A stretch of 64,000 nt of DNA from Ctenosaura bakeri (GCA_948474755.1 CAOLHI010000394.1:186001-250000); one strand, 5' to 3'; shown: positions 22,401 to 32,521, counted from the stretch's first letter. Program-made: numbers and translations. Notes: generated by a model from the sequence alone, not told the origin.

Positions 22401-25400
22401 ATTGAAAAAAGTAGCACGTTTAATATGAATATTTTCTTGATAGTGAAAAAAATGCATTAAAAACACAGTAGGATTATTATAAGAATTCCCAGTACAACAG
22501 GCATTTCATTCAGTTTCAGATTTCTTACACTGCTAGGAAGAGTGATATAAAATAGTGTTTTGTGAGAGATAGAAGGAAGAAACTAACAGTGGGTTGGATG
22601 CAGATTTAATATGCTTAGAATAGTCCTATTCTGTGGCAAATGGAGTAGAATATTCTACTTCATCATAAAATGATAGAAGGGAATCCAGCAGTATCTTTAA
22701 GACAGAAAAAGAAATTCCTATTGTAAGCTTTTGTAGACTAAATCCACTTCATCAGATGAACTGAGTGAAGTCTCTATGGACAGACATCAATACCAATGAA
22801 TGGCGTGGGGACGGGGAGTGACTGGTAAGAGGATGCAAAACATGTGGGTATGGTGATTGGGTACAAGTATTGCTTTATTTTTTTCACCTCATTTTGTGGA
22901 TAGTGTAACCTGAGAAATTTCACCATACTCATGTTTTGCATTTATTACAATTCATGCTCCCTTTACAAAATCATGAGGATCTCATACTGGAAAAAGGCCA
23001 GTTGATCAGTTGCAGAGGGAAATGGATCACCCAAAGATTCTCTGTGTGGAGTAATACATGGCTTTCATGTACAGCTTCTGACAGGAGTCATACTTAGTTT
23101 AATCACTGATTCAGCGTGCATAACTAATTCCACCTAACTTTACCTTTTATCTGTCCTGTATTTCTCTCAAGGGACAAAAGAAATACCAGATCAGTCTAAA
23201 GAGTAATGCAGGGCCTATTCATGTATTGCTCATAAATAAAGAGTCCAGTTCTTCCAAGCCAGTGGTTTTTCCTGTACCTCCACCAGATGACCTTCTGCAT
23301 CTTCCATCTCAATCTGTGGTTCCATTGACATCCTCTAAAACTAACACAGAGCCTCAGACGTTACAAGAATCTGGACTCCCTAATCAGGAGCAATCCCTGT
23401 CACAGACACCAGTCATAGATATGCCACCAGGTAGGTGCAAAAACTCTCCTCACAGGAATTGAATGGAAAAGTTAAAAGTATATAAATATAGAACTTGGAT
23501 TTTCTCATTACTCTAGTACAGTTTCCAGCCATTCTGTATTCTCAAGTATATTGTGGTGACTAGAAAATGTGTATGCTGAAAGGACTTTGGTACTATTACA
23601 GTGTACTTTTTATCACACAATTCTTGAAATACTGAATATACAGTGACTCTGCTTTCTTAAGCATAAAATGTTCCTTTGCGGTAGATACTTAGAAGGTGAT
23701 AGGCCCCAGTAGAATCTAATGTATCATTTATTTGGGGTCCTAAATGTTTTCTGGCTAGAAGTCTACTGCTGATTGTCAAACTACCATTCAGACTGTCAGG
23801 ATAAGTGAAGATCTTCCATCATAGTCTGAACCTGGTTAACACAGCTTCCCAGTTTAGACCCAAGAAGCTATATTGTAGTTAATTATGAAATTTATTTGAC
23901 TGGCTCCTCTTTCTCATAGGCAAATAGAGTCATGCATATCTTGGATTACCTGAAATATGATCATTTGAACATAACCAGTGCCTCTGTGTGACTCTTTAAT
24001 CTAGACATTCAAATTTTAATTCTGAACCAAACAAATAGAATCCCCTTTCGCTTGATAATACAAAAATCTCAAATTTCTTTTTTCCTACTGGCATCATCAC
24101 TGAATAGAAATGCATAGTAATATTCATTGGCATCAGTTACCAATGCACCAGTTGTCCTGCAGTATTAGTGCAACACTGTTCATGTGGGCTGATTTTAAAC
24201 ATGGTCTGGGACCTGTAGAAAGAAGAAACTGTGGCTATCCAAAATGGTTGGGGCTGAGAAGTGTACTATGGACATGTAATTGGCCACTTCAAATAATGCT
24301 GACTCTCTATATCTCTAAGTGGCTTTTCAGTGTATCCTGAGTCTTTAATAATGTGGCAGCTTTTCCATTTTTTCTTCCCATTTGATTGTATATCAGTATT
24401 ATATTTAGTCTTTTGTGCTCAAACAGCATGTTAAGTTTCTAATAGGAACTGTTTTACTGTTACAGACATCAGTTTACAAGGTACCCCACCTCCTGAGACT
24501 CTTTATGCCAGCATTCCAGATTCTGAGCTGTATGACAGCATTGTAACAGAAACCACACCTAGCTCAAATACTTGCCAGTCATTCATTCCACTGGATGTTA
24601 ATAGTATTCTCAAACCCAACACATATGACATAGCAAAGATGGATGAGGCAGGAGGTAAAGAATATCTTTCAATAATAATTTTAATGATGGGGAGGGATGG
24701 CAGCATTCTGAACTGTGAAAGGGAAAAATACTGTTTTATAAAAATGCTTAATTGCCAGCTTTCTCTTAACATTGGATGCATTTCTGAAGGCAAGCCTTTT
24801 CATCTACAGCTCCCACATACAGTGCTGAGTCACCTAAATGTCAAGTGTGTTTTATTGTAAAAATGCTCTAAAAGAAGCATTAATTGTCTGATTGCCTTGA
24901 GATTTTTTGTTTTGTTTAAATTTTAAAGAGGCTTTTGGTTTGGTTCTAGTAATTCAGTGTGTTCTTCATCACTAATTTGAAGTTTGTTTTGTATTCTGAA
25001 TGCTTTGAGAATGTAATGTCAAGTGGGAAGCAGTTTTCTCCAGAAACATACCATAGAATACACTTTGTGAAATATCTGAAGTCTAGGAGAAAGCTTCAGG
25101 AACTCTAAGTAACTAACCAGATAAAACATTTACTTGATTAATTGCAAGAACTAGTTAGATGTGTGACAACCTTGAACTCCTGGATTATTAGGTAGCTTTA
25201 TCTTATTAAATTAAATTTACAAATGTGCGTTTGTATTCATAGGCATAATTAATAGCGATATCATTGATGAACTGATGTCCTCTGATGGTAAGTTAATTTT
25301 CATTTTTTTTAAAACAAAGTACAATTTATGTCTACTTCAAATTTAGTTACTTCTCTTTAAAAAAAAAAAAAGGAAAGTGGTATGGATGCAAGCGCATTCT

Positions 25401-28362
25401 GTTCATGGAAAGTGGCTCATCTTATAACATTTTCTCCAACCTGGTGCTATACTGCCTAGAGACAGATAACAGAAAGTGTAGTTCTGCATTTCATCAGGTC
25501 AAGAATGCTGCTTTAGAAATAGACCTGTTGTTATTGCTCTGTTTCAACATCTCACAATTTCAGTTCCTATGTTTCACATAGAAAATAATTTGACCCTCAG
25601 CTTGTGTGAGTTCATAACCACAAAATGTATGGAAGTGTTTTCAGTGTTCAAGAACTTGTGGAGTATTTCTTTCTTGCTTGAAGATTACATCTTGTGTTAT
25701 GTAGTTTCCCAACTCCACCATAGAAACTCCCACATTTTCCAAGATTGGTCAAACACTCAAACTGATTTCCAGCTTGATATGCTGTCACTTCTACTTTATA
25801 CCTAAAGAGAAAAAAATAAACATTAATATTGTTGAAGAAAATGTTTTGGGTAGTGTTTTTAAACCCATTTCTGTTACTTAAAATTTTACATAAAAAGTCC
25901 CAGTTAAATATCTGCCATTATATGTCTCAAAGTTTATTGTCCATGGAAAGCCACCAGTCCTTATTCCACCGTGTTGACCCAGGAATATTACGTATTAAGC
26001 GTTCCTTGCACAACATCAAAGTGTGAGTCAGTGATTTGTGTGAGGCACCTCACTGGGCGATCACTGTGATATCAGCAATATCTGAGTTGAATCTGGCCTA
26101 AAGCTTCTTTTACAGTGCAGAAATGTTCAATCTTTAGTTCTTTGTTCAGGCTGTTTATTTATGTAAATAGAATCCAAGGACTGAACACAGAATTGAGAGC
26201 CTGGGAGCACCCCAGCCTTACTTCTTTCACATTTTGACTACACTTCTTTAAATCCCATCACAGAGAATGTACAAAGTCACTTTTTGTGCCCACTTAAAGT
26301 GAATCTCAGAATGTCTGCCTTCATGGTTGATAGATTGGTTCTGAAGTTCAAAATCAGTGTTTAAATGAAATACAGTGGGACCTCCATATCTGTGACCTCT
26401 GGATAAGTGATTTCCAACTATCACAGAGCATTGCCTCCTATGCATACACATTGACACCATTTAATAATATGGGATGCAATCATTTGTGATTTTTGCCATT
26501 TGTGAGGGATCTTGGAACCAAACCTCTGCAGATGCAGAGGTTACATTTTATTAATAACCAAAACTATAATTGCATCACCAACAAAAGCCACATTAGCTCG
26601 TGAATTTGTTTCTTGATGGGAAGCAAAGTGAGTTTTGTGTCTCTAGCCCCTACTTGACCTTTATTTTTTGTTCTCAACAAAAAAAGCTGCACGTACTATA
26701 CATTCCTAATTATTACACATAGAGAGCAGTCCAACATGTAATGGAATAAGGCCACACATCCTCATTTCAGACCATCAAGACAATCCTTCCAAACCTTGGA
26801 AATTAATCATGGGCAAAGATAGCAGCAATAGTCCTGATACTGGAACAATGAGACAAGAAAACAATCTAATTGTATTCACAATTACAAATTTATAACAATA
26901 TTCTGATATTCTTTGCATGTGGCATCGCTGTAGCTCAAGGCTGTACAGAAGATAGATAAATTCTACTGGTAGATCTCTTGGTGATTTGCAGTAGACTAGC
27001 AGAGGTTTGTCTATAGGTTGTTGTGGGTTTTCTGGGCTTTGAGGCTGTATCCTATTAGTATTTCATTGGCCACCCAGACTCTGGAGGTCCCTCTAAAGCT
27101 GTGGTTCTCAACCTTCCTAATGCCGCGACCCTTTAATACAGTTCCTCATATTGTGGTGACCCCCAACCATAAAATTATTTATTTATTATTTACAATGCCT
27201 CCCCCCCCCCGGCAAAGGCCGCCTCACCGGCCAGGAACGGGGGAGGCGGGCAGGGAGGGAAAGAGGAGCCACGCGTCTCACCTGGGAAAAAACTCCGAGA
27301 ACCTCCCCCAGGCTCTGCTTCTGCTTCGCTCTCGTTTCCGCTGGGGGGGGCAGTGTGGGAAAAGTTTCCAGAGTGTCAACCCTGGCTGGGGGGGGGGAAT
27401 CCCAGTGCCTTTGTCTTTTGCACTGGGAGCACCTCACCCCCGTGGAAAAGCGCTGCCTTGCAGCCCCCAGCCCTTCCACAGCGCCCCCCTCCGTGGCGAG
27501 TGGGGCAGGGGCCATGGCGAGGAGAGGGCCTGCCTCCCGTGCTGCTGCCACCCCCCCCCAAGCTGGCCCATCAGACGGGAGGTTCTCCCGGTAGTGGAGA
27601 AGGGGAGATTTCAGTCCCTTCTGAACAGGGGGCAGGAGGACGCGAGTGCGTGGCTCGCGCTTGCGCACCACCACCGAGGAGGGAATGGAGCCTAAGACCA
27701 TCAGAAATACGTATTTTCCAATGGTCTTAGGTGACCCCTGTGAAAGGGTCGTTCAACCCCCCAAGAGGTCACGACCCACAGGTTGAGAACCGCTGCTCTA
27801 CAGGAAACAATACAATGGGTTGCTAATGTACTTAATGCACTGTTATGCATATCCCCTGACTAACAATACAACCCTAGGGGATATCCCATTTAACAATAGG
27901 CCATCACACAGGCCAACCATAACACATGCAAATTGCTCCCTCCCACCCGGGGACTCCACAAGTATATGTACTCTGTCTCACTTCCATGCCACCAGATCCT
28001 CTGAAGATACCAGCCACAGATGCAGGCAAAACGTCAGGAGCAAATACTAATAGGACACGGCCTCAAAGCCCAGAAAATCCACAACAACCTATAGATTCCG
28101 GCCATGAAAGCCTTCAACTTTACAAAGATTTGTCTCTGTGCCTTCAAGTTGCCTGTCAACTTATGCCAACCCCATTCATTTCACAGCATTTGCTTAGGCA
28201 TCTGTTGTAGCTGAATGAACTGAAATTAAATATAGAAACTTTTCTTCTACAGTTTTTCCACTCTTAAGGCTCTCTCCTACTCCTGGAGATGACTACAACT
28301 TCAACCTGGATGATAATGAAGGAGTTTGTGATCTCTTCGATGTGCAGATACTGAACTATTAG
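10247..28362 (+). CDS. E2F5: E2F5 transcription factor, complete
   Basis: E2F family repressor that binds DNA as a heterodimer with a DP protein and recruits p130/p107 pocket proteins. Coding exons: 10247-10465, 18088-18197, 20150-20311, 20902-20945, 22230-22294, 23172-23430, 24466-24654, 25243-25287, 28253-28362; 1203 nt, 400 residues plus stop. The winged-helix domain spans about residues 45-112, with [14 protein letters not shown] and [14 protein letters not shown] leucine-rich dimerisation coil follows ([18 protein letters not shown]), then a marked-box region ([20 protein letters not shown]), and the C-terminal 24 residues carry the pocket-binding [18 protein letters not shown]. Start: ATG 10247 gives a Ser/Ala/Gly-rich leader. 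An in-frame ATG at 10190 is possible but would add an Arg/Pro-rich stretch unlike the family. All introns are GT-AG except intron 3 (20312-20901), which is AT-AC. The protein is about 54 residues longer than human E2F5, as I recall its 346-residue length, mainly through exon 7. Confidence 0.93.
10542..10721. mobile_element. Foldback MITE copy 2, perfect palindrome
   Basis: Two arms of about 88 bp (ggccatttccgcactagcct inward to ttcgggaggggcc) are exact reverse complements around a 4-base centre. It sits 76 bp inside E2F5 intron 1. Just right of it, 10725-10802 is the right arm of another copy (ggattccataggatgttgg to gcagaaaggcc), and the left flank at about 10510-10541 is a faint left arm, so copy 2 is probably nested in an older copy. 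Confidence 0.85.
10725..10802. mobile_element. Half of an older foldback MITE
   Basis: Right-arm-only sequence with ccccaggattccataggatg and ending tgcagaaaggcc. It probably belongs to the element split by copy 2. Confidence 0.6.
10938..11120. mobile_element. Foldback MITE copy 3, long-loop form
   Basis: Ends are ggcctttccgcactacgc and gtgcggaaaggct. The centre (gcgtttagaattctcagcca to gctctttggcc) is not palindromic, and the arms differ from each other. This centre also occurs in the copies at 31823-32024 and, degraded, at 50917-51114, so it probably represents the ancestral form. Confidence 0.75.
11440..12480 (-). repeat. RTE LINE 3' ORF remnant carrying a minisatellite
   Basis: Flanks on both sides of the tandem array (ctcatgatatgcccaaagta at about 11518; gtccgtggtacccctagag at 12366) align in order with the RTE/BovB C-terminal region at 50500-50915 (ctcatgacgtagccaaagta; gacccatggtgtctgtag). 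The minus-strand reading is the end of the LINE ORF. The array interrupts it at the peptide following the PWTA-type motif. Confidence 0.7.
11577..12364. repeat. 45/46-bp minisatellite, 17 copies
   Basis: Unit: cactttgctctattcgatct followed by aggaaccatttatctgtc, T5 or T6, and gg. Seventeen gaaccatt(t/c)atctgtc cores can be counted between about 11608 and 12345. Units with T5 are 45 bp and keep a minus-strand frame repeating [16 protein letters not shown]6 units are 46 bp. Variants (ttcgat or tttgat, one ttcaagc at about 11692, two ttcatctg) are partly clustered. Confidence 0.93.
12945..13422. mobile_element. Tigger/pogo-like MITE, 478 bp
   Basis: Left end CAGTCAGCCTTCTGCATTCG, right end its inverse (gcggagggctgactg), flanked by TA at 12943-12944 and 13423-13424. 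Inverted relative to the copy at 8192-8614. The reading frames inside it are composition artefacts. Confidence 0.75.
13423..15331. other. E2F5 intron 1, old repeats
   Basis: Holds worn 'actcccag' elements at about 13690-13800 and 14562-14665 and a 5S SINE at 14105-14335 ending in an ACAC tract. No coding signal. Confidence 0.5.
14105..14335 (+). repeat. 5S rRNA-derived SINE
   Basis: One of the best copies: ggaagctaagcagggtcagt, ggatgggagacc and ccaggtgctgtagg mirror the internal promoter region of 5S rRNA. These are followed by the SINE body ttcagaggaaggaactgcc and a tail ending gcaacttgaagtcacg and ACAC repeats. Confidence 0.85.
15332..15513. mobile_element. Foldback MITE copy 4 with TTG duplication
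   Basis: Arms ggccatttccacactagac and gtctagtgcagaaatggcc, with TTG on both sides (15329-15331 and 15514-15516). Both arms share the extra A in GTTAATAGC, absent from all other copies here. Confidence 0.88.
16328..16366 (-). pseudogene. U2 snRNA 5'-end fragment
   Basis: The minus strand reads attgcttctcagtctttttg then ctaagatcaagtatgtag, close to the first ~38 bases of U2 snRNA (conserved CTTCTCGGCCTTTTGGCTAA then GATCAAGTGTAG). The Sm site and 3' stem-loops are absent and several conserved bases are changed, so it is a truncated pseudogene. Confidence 0.6.
18198..20149 (+). other. E2F5 intron 2
   Basis: About 1.95 kb. A short near-direct repeat (cagcaataatagtgtataag) is at about 19172-19222. 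No gene or recognised mobile element otherwise. Confidence 0.5.
20312..20901 (+). other. U12-type AT-AC intron (E2F5 intron 3)
   Basis: The donor ATATCCTTT (20312-20320) is an exact minor-spliceosome 5' splice site. TTCCTTGAC (20883-20891) matches the U12 branch-point consensus and lies 10 bases before the acceptor AC (20900-20901). Using these ends joins [18 protein letters not shown] in frame, as in E2F family proteins. No usable GT donor or AG acceptor exists at this place. Confidence 0.92.
20946..22229 (+). other. E2F5 intron 4
   Basis: Holds a tRNA-type SINE at 21612-21835. The rest is AT-rich with no recognised feature. Confidence 0.5.
21612..21835 (+). repeat. tRNA-derived squamate SINE (Sauria-SINE-like)
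   Basis: The tRNA-like head (gttggactagacccaggatc, then gattcccgactcagccatgg) has B-box-like text. The body is ctgggtgaccctgggcaag, then cttgccaagaaaacaccatg, and a 3' end gagttagaaatgacttgaag resembling RTE/BovB tails. Other copies: 30115-30292 (-), 30415-30640 (-), 41228-41450 (-), 49790-49970 (+), 50200-50385 (-), 60915-61135 (-), 62555-62745 (-). Confidence 0.8.
22295..23171 (+). other. E2F5 intron 5
   Basis: Around 22690-22770 the phrases ttgtagactaaatccacttc and atcagatgaactgagtgaag look like a dispersed-repeat fragment of unknown class; a related scrap is at about 31485-31510. Nothing else is recognised. Confidence 0.4.
23431..24465 (+). other. E2F5 intron 6
   Basis: Non-coding, no recognised repeat. 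The short open stretch at 24110-24340 has no supporting signal. Confidence 0.45.
24655..25242 (+). other. E2F5 intron 7
   Basis: Non-coding, AT-rich, nothing recognised. Confidence 0.45.
26373..26545 (+). mobile_element. Tigger-like MITE, old
   Basis: Left end CAGTGGGACCTCCATATCTG after TA (26371-26372). The right part, ggatcttggaaccaaacctc then tgcagatgcagagg, matches the usual inner right arm. The extreme right end is eroded. Confidence 0.5.
27099..27795. mobile_element. SPIN/OposCharlie-like hAT non-autonomous element
   Basis: Starts CTGTGGTTCTCAACCTTCCT and ends GGTTGAGAACCGCTG. The subterminal atgccgcgaccctttaatac and cctgtgaaagggtcgttc are typical of SPIN-type hAT elements. It is flanked by an 8-bp duplication with one mismatch: ctctaaag (27091-27098) and ctctacag (27796-27803). 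The interior, 27190-27690, is unusually G+C-rich and unlike the usual AT-richer filler, which gives long spurious open frames. Confidence 0.85.
27997..28039 (+). ncRNA. Hammerhead-ribozyme-like core, decayed
   Basis: Order: tcct (stem I), CTGAAGA (core CUGANGA), tacc...agg (stem II region), caaaacgtc (core GAAAC-GUC with one G-to-A change), agga (stem I partner). It is the same layout as the copy at 56081-56124, which keeps the intact GAAACGTC. Probably inactive here. Confidence 0.45.
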
Positions 28363-28892
28363 ATTTGAAACAGCCAGATTGTCTCAACTACCTCTAACTA
28401 TGTAATATTGTAGACTTAATTTCATAATACAAGTATTTAAAAATAATGAATGTAAAACTTCTGCAATTCATCAATACTGGGTGTACATCTTCCTCTTATT
28501 GCAAACAAATGCTATGCTCAGTAAAAACAGAAGTGACCTTTTAATACAATGGATGGAGTGGCATTCAGCTGTTATAGTAGCTTAGTACAGTTAAGCTGTA
28601 TTAAGTATTTTACTGTACTGACCACAGATCTTTATTTGTTCATCAGGAACCAAGATTTCCTAATCCTCCCATCTATGCTTTTAATAATATTATTTGGACT
28701 TCTCACTTCAGACATTGCTCCATTTATTCAAATCTGGTCCAATGGGAATAGTCATTCTAAAATATTGGACTAGTGTCTGAAATGTCCACTGCCAGTTTTA
28801 AAATGAAGGGCATTTATTTGAGATTACTCCATTTTCTTCAGTGAACACTGATAATATTTTTGTGGAGTGCCTTTTTAAATAGCACTTTAAAG

Positions 28893-28923
<31 letters not shown>

Positions 28924-29090
28924 TGTTTACCTCTGAGACTCCATGTTCCTAGATATAGGAAAGCACTATTTGTAATAAAGAGTGCCAATGCCTGTACATT
29001 AACAAGATCTTTAAAATAAAAACTATACAAAGAGTTGTCATTTGTTGATATACCGGAGAAGTGCCGTTGATGCAGAGACACCGTTTTGTA
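28363..29090. other. Convergent 3' regions of E2F5 and RBIS
   Basis: Only 728 bases separate the E2F5 stop (28360-28362) from the RBIS stop on the other strand (29091-29093). Plus-strand AATAAA occurs at 28974-28979 and 29015-29020. Minus-strand AATAAA (plus TTTATT) occurs near 28813 and 28628. A CTT/T run at 28894-28924 is the only simple repeat. Confidence 0.6.
28974..28979 (+). terminator. Candidate E2F5 polyadenylation signal
   Basis: First AATAAA after the E2F5 stop, 612 bases downstream. A second lies at 29015-29020. Which one is used cannot be told from sequence. Confidence 0.4.
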
Positions 29091-32000
29091 CTACAACTGA
29101 GATAGTAAGTTAGCAGCAGCATCCACATTAGCTGGTTCACTTTCCAGGGCCTTTGGAATCTAAAGGGGAAAACATAACACTTTAAGTTTTCTAGAAGCTC
29201 AAATATCTTTTCTGTTGACTCTGACCAGTGTATGCATCACAGGGAAACAATCTTGTTCCTCAAAACACTTACTACAGACATTTCATTGGCAACTGAAGCT
29301 TAAGTATAGTATATATGCAGTACTATTTCTCAAGCAAAATATGTAAAGACACTGAAGGTGTGCTTTGTTTTTAATTACCATTCTGAAATACTCACAGTGC
29401 AATCTCTGCCCCCCAGGGCCTTTTCTGGGATGCAGTTTTTAATTAGGAAGCGTTCTAGCCAAAGACCAGGTTATTACCAAAATAAAAACCATCCTTTCCC
29501 TCCAACAAAATGTGTGGCTCATATAAAAAATAATTAAAAGCAATAACACTGCAAAAGTTTTCAAACTTAACTAATCTAAATAAATTACAGGACGAATCCC
29601 TTATGCTTTAAAATTCTGGGTGTATCAGTTTAGGAACTAAAGATACAGATTAACAGAAGTGATAAATAAGCAAAAATAATCTTTGTTACCTGACTGCTCT
29701 TTGAAGATTCTGATGCAATAGCCTTTGACAACTGTTTAACTTCTTTCTGAACTTCGGTGAATGCTTTGTTTACTGTATTAACCTTCTCATTATTCACAAT
29801 ATTGATCTTGAAAGAAAGGAGGAAAATACAAAAGCTTTTATTCTTCATGAAGCTAATGGTTTCACCAGGAACTAATGATAAAAACCTAAATTAAATAAGC
29901 CATTATTTTTAAATCACTTAGAATAGAGAATAGTCTTCCTTTGGGGTACAGGGATTGAAGTTGATGTTTCATGTGTACACTGCAGGTGTTTCTCGAATAT
30001 ATAATCTTTTAAATCTGATGCTTGGAGTATTGTAAATATGTGCATCAGATAATCTACATATTAAATTCCATTAAAATATTTTAAAGGTTTGGCAAGCAAT
30101 TTGATATAACAAATGTGTTGTTTGTGCCTTCAAGTCATTTCTGACTTATGGCAACCCTATCACAGGGCTTTCTGGGATGAAAGTATATGACATGTCCTAG
30201 GTCAGCCACTGCGTTTCCATGGCTGAGCTGGGAATCAAACCCTGCTCTCCAGGATCACAGTGCAACCACTACACCCCACTGGCTTGCAGTAAATGTTTAT
30301 GCCACCATGAAAAAAAAACACACCATTCTTTGCAGAAGAGCTAAACTAGCATATTAGGCTGAGGAAGGAAAATTTTTCACATATCTTATTTATCCAGTAT
30401 TGAGAATCAATGTTAATTGTTGTGTGCCTTTAAATCATTTCTGACTCATGGCAAACCTGTCCTGGGGTTTTCTTGGCAAGATTTGTTCAGAGAAATTTGC
30501 TTTTTCCTTCCTCTCAGGCTGAAGAAATGTGACTTGCCCACGGTCACCCACTGGGTTTTCCCCGGTCAAGTGAGGATTCAAACCCTGGTCTCCAGAGTCA
30601 TAGTCCAATGCTCAAACCACTATACCATATTGAGTCGCACTGTTAATTATTCCTAACCACTCAGAGAGATATATGAGCAGGTCCCACTGTAAATTTGTTC
30701 TCTTACCACACATTCTATGTAAAATTCCTAGATCCAGCACCCATCATAAACACTGCACTTCTGTGCTGCACATGAACGATGGTGAAACTGATAGTGCCAT
30801 CACAATAAATGGGTGCTTTAAAAAGTGGGAAATGCATCAAATATTTCACAACAAGTAATGCTTTCATACCCTACAATTACTTTTGAGAGGCATATGTGGG
30901 CAGTTTTACTCTCATCTGATCAATAAATTAACCACAAGGATGAAAGAGGAGAAGAACTGGGGAAGGGAGAACATAAACAACTAAACAACACACAAAATTA
31001 AACACATAGAAGGGAGTTTATTTACTGGCTCTGCCATCAACAAACATTGAGAACAGGATTCTATATATAAGCTCCTAACATAACTGGGCCTTCTTTTTTG
31101 TATTATCCTAGTTACAAAAGGTCCTCCCCTTGGAAGCTCAACTGTTTTCATTCTCGTATCAAATCAAAACTTTCCTTTTTATTAATGCCTTTGGGAAATG
31201 ATTTCATCCCAAACCAATCCCATTCTGACTTTTTATTGCATCATACCAACAGCACCTCCCATTCTCACTCTCTGCCAGTCACTATCCATACGCAAAATAC
31301 ACCCAACATTTGACACCAGTCTTTCAATGTTCATATACTCTTAGCCATCCCTACCATCTAATACCACAATACACAAACTATATTACAATTTATGTAATAT
31401 CACTCACTATACATTTCATTGGCTGAAAAACAAAGTCCTGCGGCAATGAAATGATTAACAAGTGTATTATAGCATCAGTTTTTGTGAATTTGCTAGTCTT
31501 TAAGGCACTCCAGAACTCTGTTTTTGATGCAGTTAGTTTCACAAGCCTCAATGTGGGACAGGCCTCCTGCACCTTTAATTGTTAACAGATCTTGGATCAG
31601 AAGGAAGTACCAAAAATTTCTGTCAAACAGCACTACACCCCCACACCCAGCTTTTAGGTGCTGTCTTGCTGCAGCCCCTCTCCCCACTGCACCAGTTTGC
31701 TGACCAGTGGAGGGGGGGGTAGGAGTTCAGAAAAGTGTCCAGTTCTTTTCCTGTAGCCGGACACACAATAATAATGTCACCTTCAATGCAGTGTGTCTGA
31801 CTATAGGAACACAACTGGTTGAGGCCATTTTCACACTATGCTGCTACAGTGCTATTATTCCACTTTCAGCATCCAATGGAATCCTGGGGTTTGCAGTTTA
31901 GGAAGGGGCATTTAGAATCCTCAGCCAGAGAGCTATTTGGCCTCAGTAAACTACAAACCCCAGAATTCCACAGGATGTTTAAAGTAGAATAATAGCACTA

Positions 32001-32521
32001 TGACAGTGTAGTGCAGAAATGGCCTGAGTCTTCATACCACTGCCATTCCCTGCTGCTCTCCACAATCCAGTACGTAGCCATGTTTGGTCGGTGGGACGGC
32101 AGTAGATGATAGTTAGGTTTAGGGGGCGAGAGAAAAACACGCCTGACAAAACTTTGTCTATTCCTGCTCCACCATCGCTTTATGATCTCATGCAGTATAG
32201 TAAATGCATTCCCAAACCAAATGAGTAGCTGTGTTGCAATCAGGTTAACTACTCCTTTGGGAATGCATTTGCTGTAGCATCCATTCCTTTGTATCTTATA
32301 TGCTTAACTTAGAACTGATTACTTTAATATGCAGAACTAAGATTTCATGAAGATGTCCACAGTGAAAATTTCCTAACAATACCAATAGCTAGTCCCCTAA
32401 CACTTACCTTTTTCAAACTGGTTGTTACTGGCTTTGTTTTGCTTTTAGCTTTCGTTATTTTTTTGTTGGCCACATGGAATACATTCATCTGCTTCTGACC
32501 TTTCGCCTTGTTCTTGCCCAT
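29091..32521 (-). CDS. RBIS: RBIS (C8orf59), ribosome biogenesis factor
   Basis: Small Lys-rich nucleolar protein implicated in large ribosomal subunit biogenesis. Coding exons on the minus strand: 32521-32408 (38 codons), 29806-29690 (39 codons), 29159-29091 (22 codons and TAG); total 99 residues, close to the human protein's 100. The N-terminus MGKNKAKGQKQMNVFHVANK, then KPVTTSLKKINIVNNEKVN and VNKAFTEVQKEVKQLSKAI recall the human protein; the C-terminus ends ANVDAAANLLSQL. Junctions are GT-AG and all phase 0. A splice acceptor 12 bases before the ATG shows that the 5' UTR is split, with exon 1 probably in the CpG island at 34.42-34.90 kb. It lies tail to tail with E2F5, as in mammals. Confidence 0.92.
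29160..29689 (-). other. RBIS intron 3
   Basis: 530 bases, no recognised feature. Confidence 0.5.
30115..30292 (-). repeat. tRNA-derived SINE
   Basis: Minus-strand copy: gtgccttcaagtcatttctg and the tail-side text precede the tRNA-like head (ggctgagctgggaatcaaac, ctccaggatcacagtgcaac). Same family as 21612-21835. Confidence 0.75.
30415..30640 (-). repeat. tRNA-derived SINE
   Basis: Minus-strand copy with tcatttctgactcatggc, tcttggcaagatttgttcag and gattcaaaccctggtctcc. Fuller than its neighbour at 30115. Confidence 0.8.
31823..32024. mobile_element. Foldback MITE copy 5, long-loop form, TGA duplication
   Basis: Ends ggccattttcacactatgc and agtgcagaaatggcc with TGA on both sides (31820-31822, 32025-32027). 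The non-palindromic loop (gcatttagaatcctcagcca, then gagctatttggcc) matches copy 3. The arms differ from each other. Confidence 0.85.

Larger units (their letters stand above)
27011..28094. repeat. Penelope-like repeat with inverted ends
   Basis: 27011-27064 (ctataggttgttgtgggttt to attagtatttc) is the reverse complement of 28040-28094 with about four mismatches. The right copy continues inward through gtcaggag and a hammerhead-like core into ccaccagatcctctgaag. The same unit recurs at 55.98-56.34 kb. Inverted partial copies of this kind are common for Penelope-like elements. The class assignment is an inference, as no protein-coding part is present. Confidence 0.55.
25288..28252 (+). other. 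E2F5 intron 8
   Basis: Holds a Tigger-like MITE (26373-26545), a Penelope-like inverted repeat (27011-28094) split by a SPIN-like hAT element (27099-27795), and a SINE 3' piece (28128-28200). From 25288 to 26370 and 26546 to 27010 nothing is recognised. Confidence 0.6.
29807..32407 (-). other. RBIS intron 2 with SINEs and a foldback MITE
   Basis: Two minus-strand tRNA-type SINEs (30115-30292, 30415-30640) and foldback MITE copy 5 (31823-32024). From 30641 to 31822 no feature is confidently recognised. Confidence 0.6.

Noticed and set aside
27018..27730. Frames up to 225 codons on both strands
   Set aside because: They cross from the Penelope-like repeat into the SPIN-like element and its G+C-rich interior, with no protein family signal.
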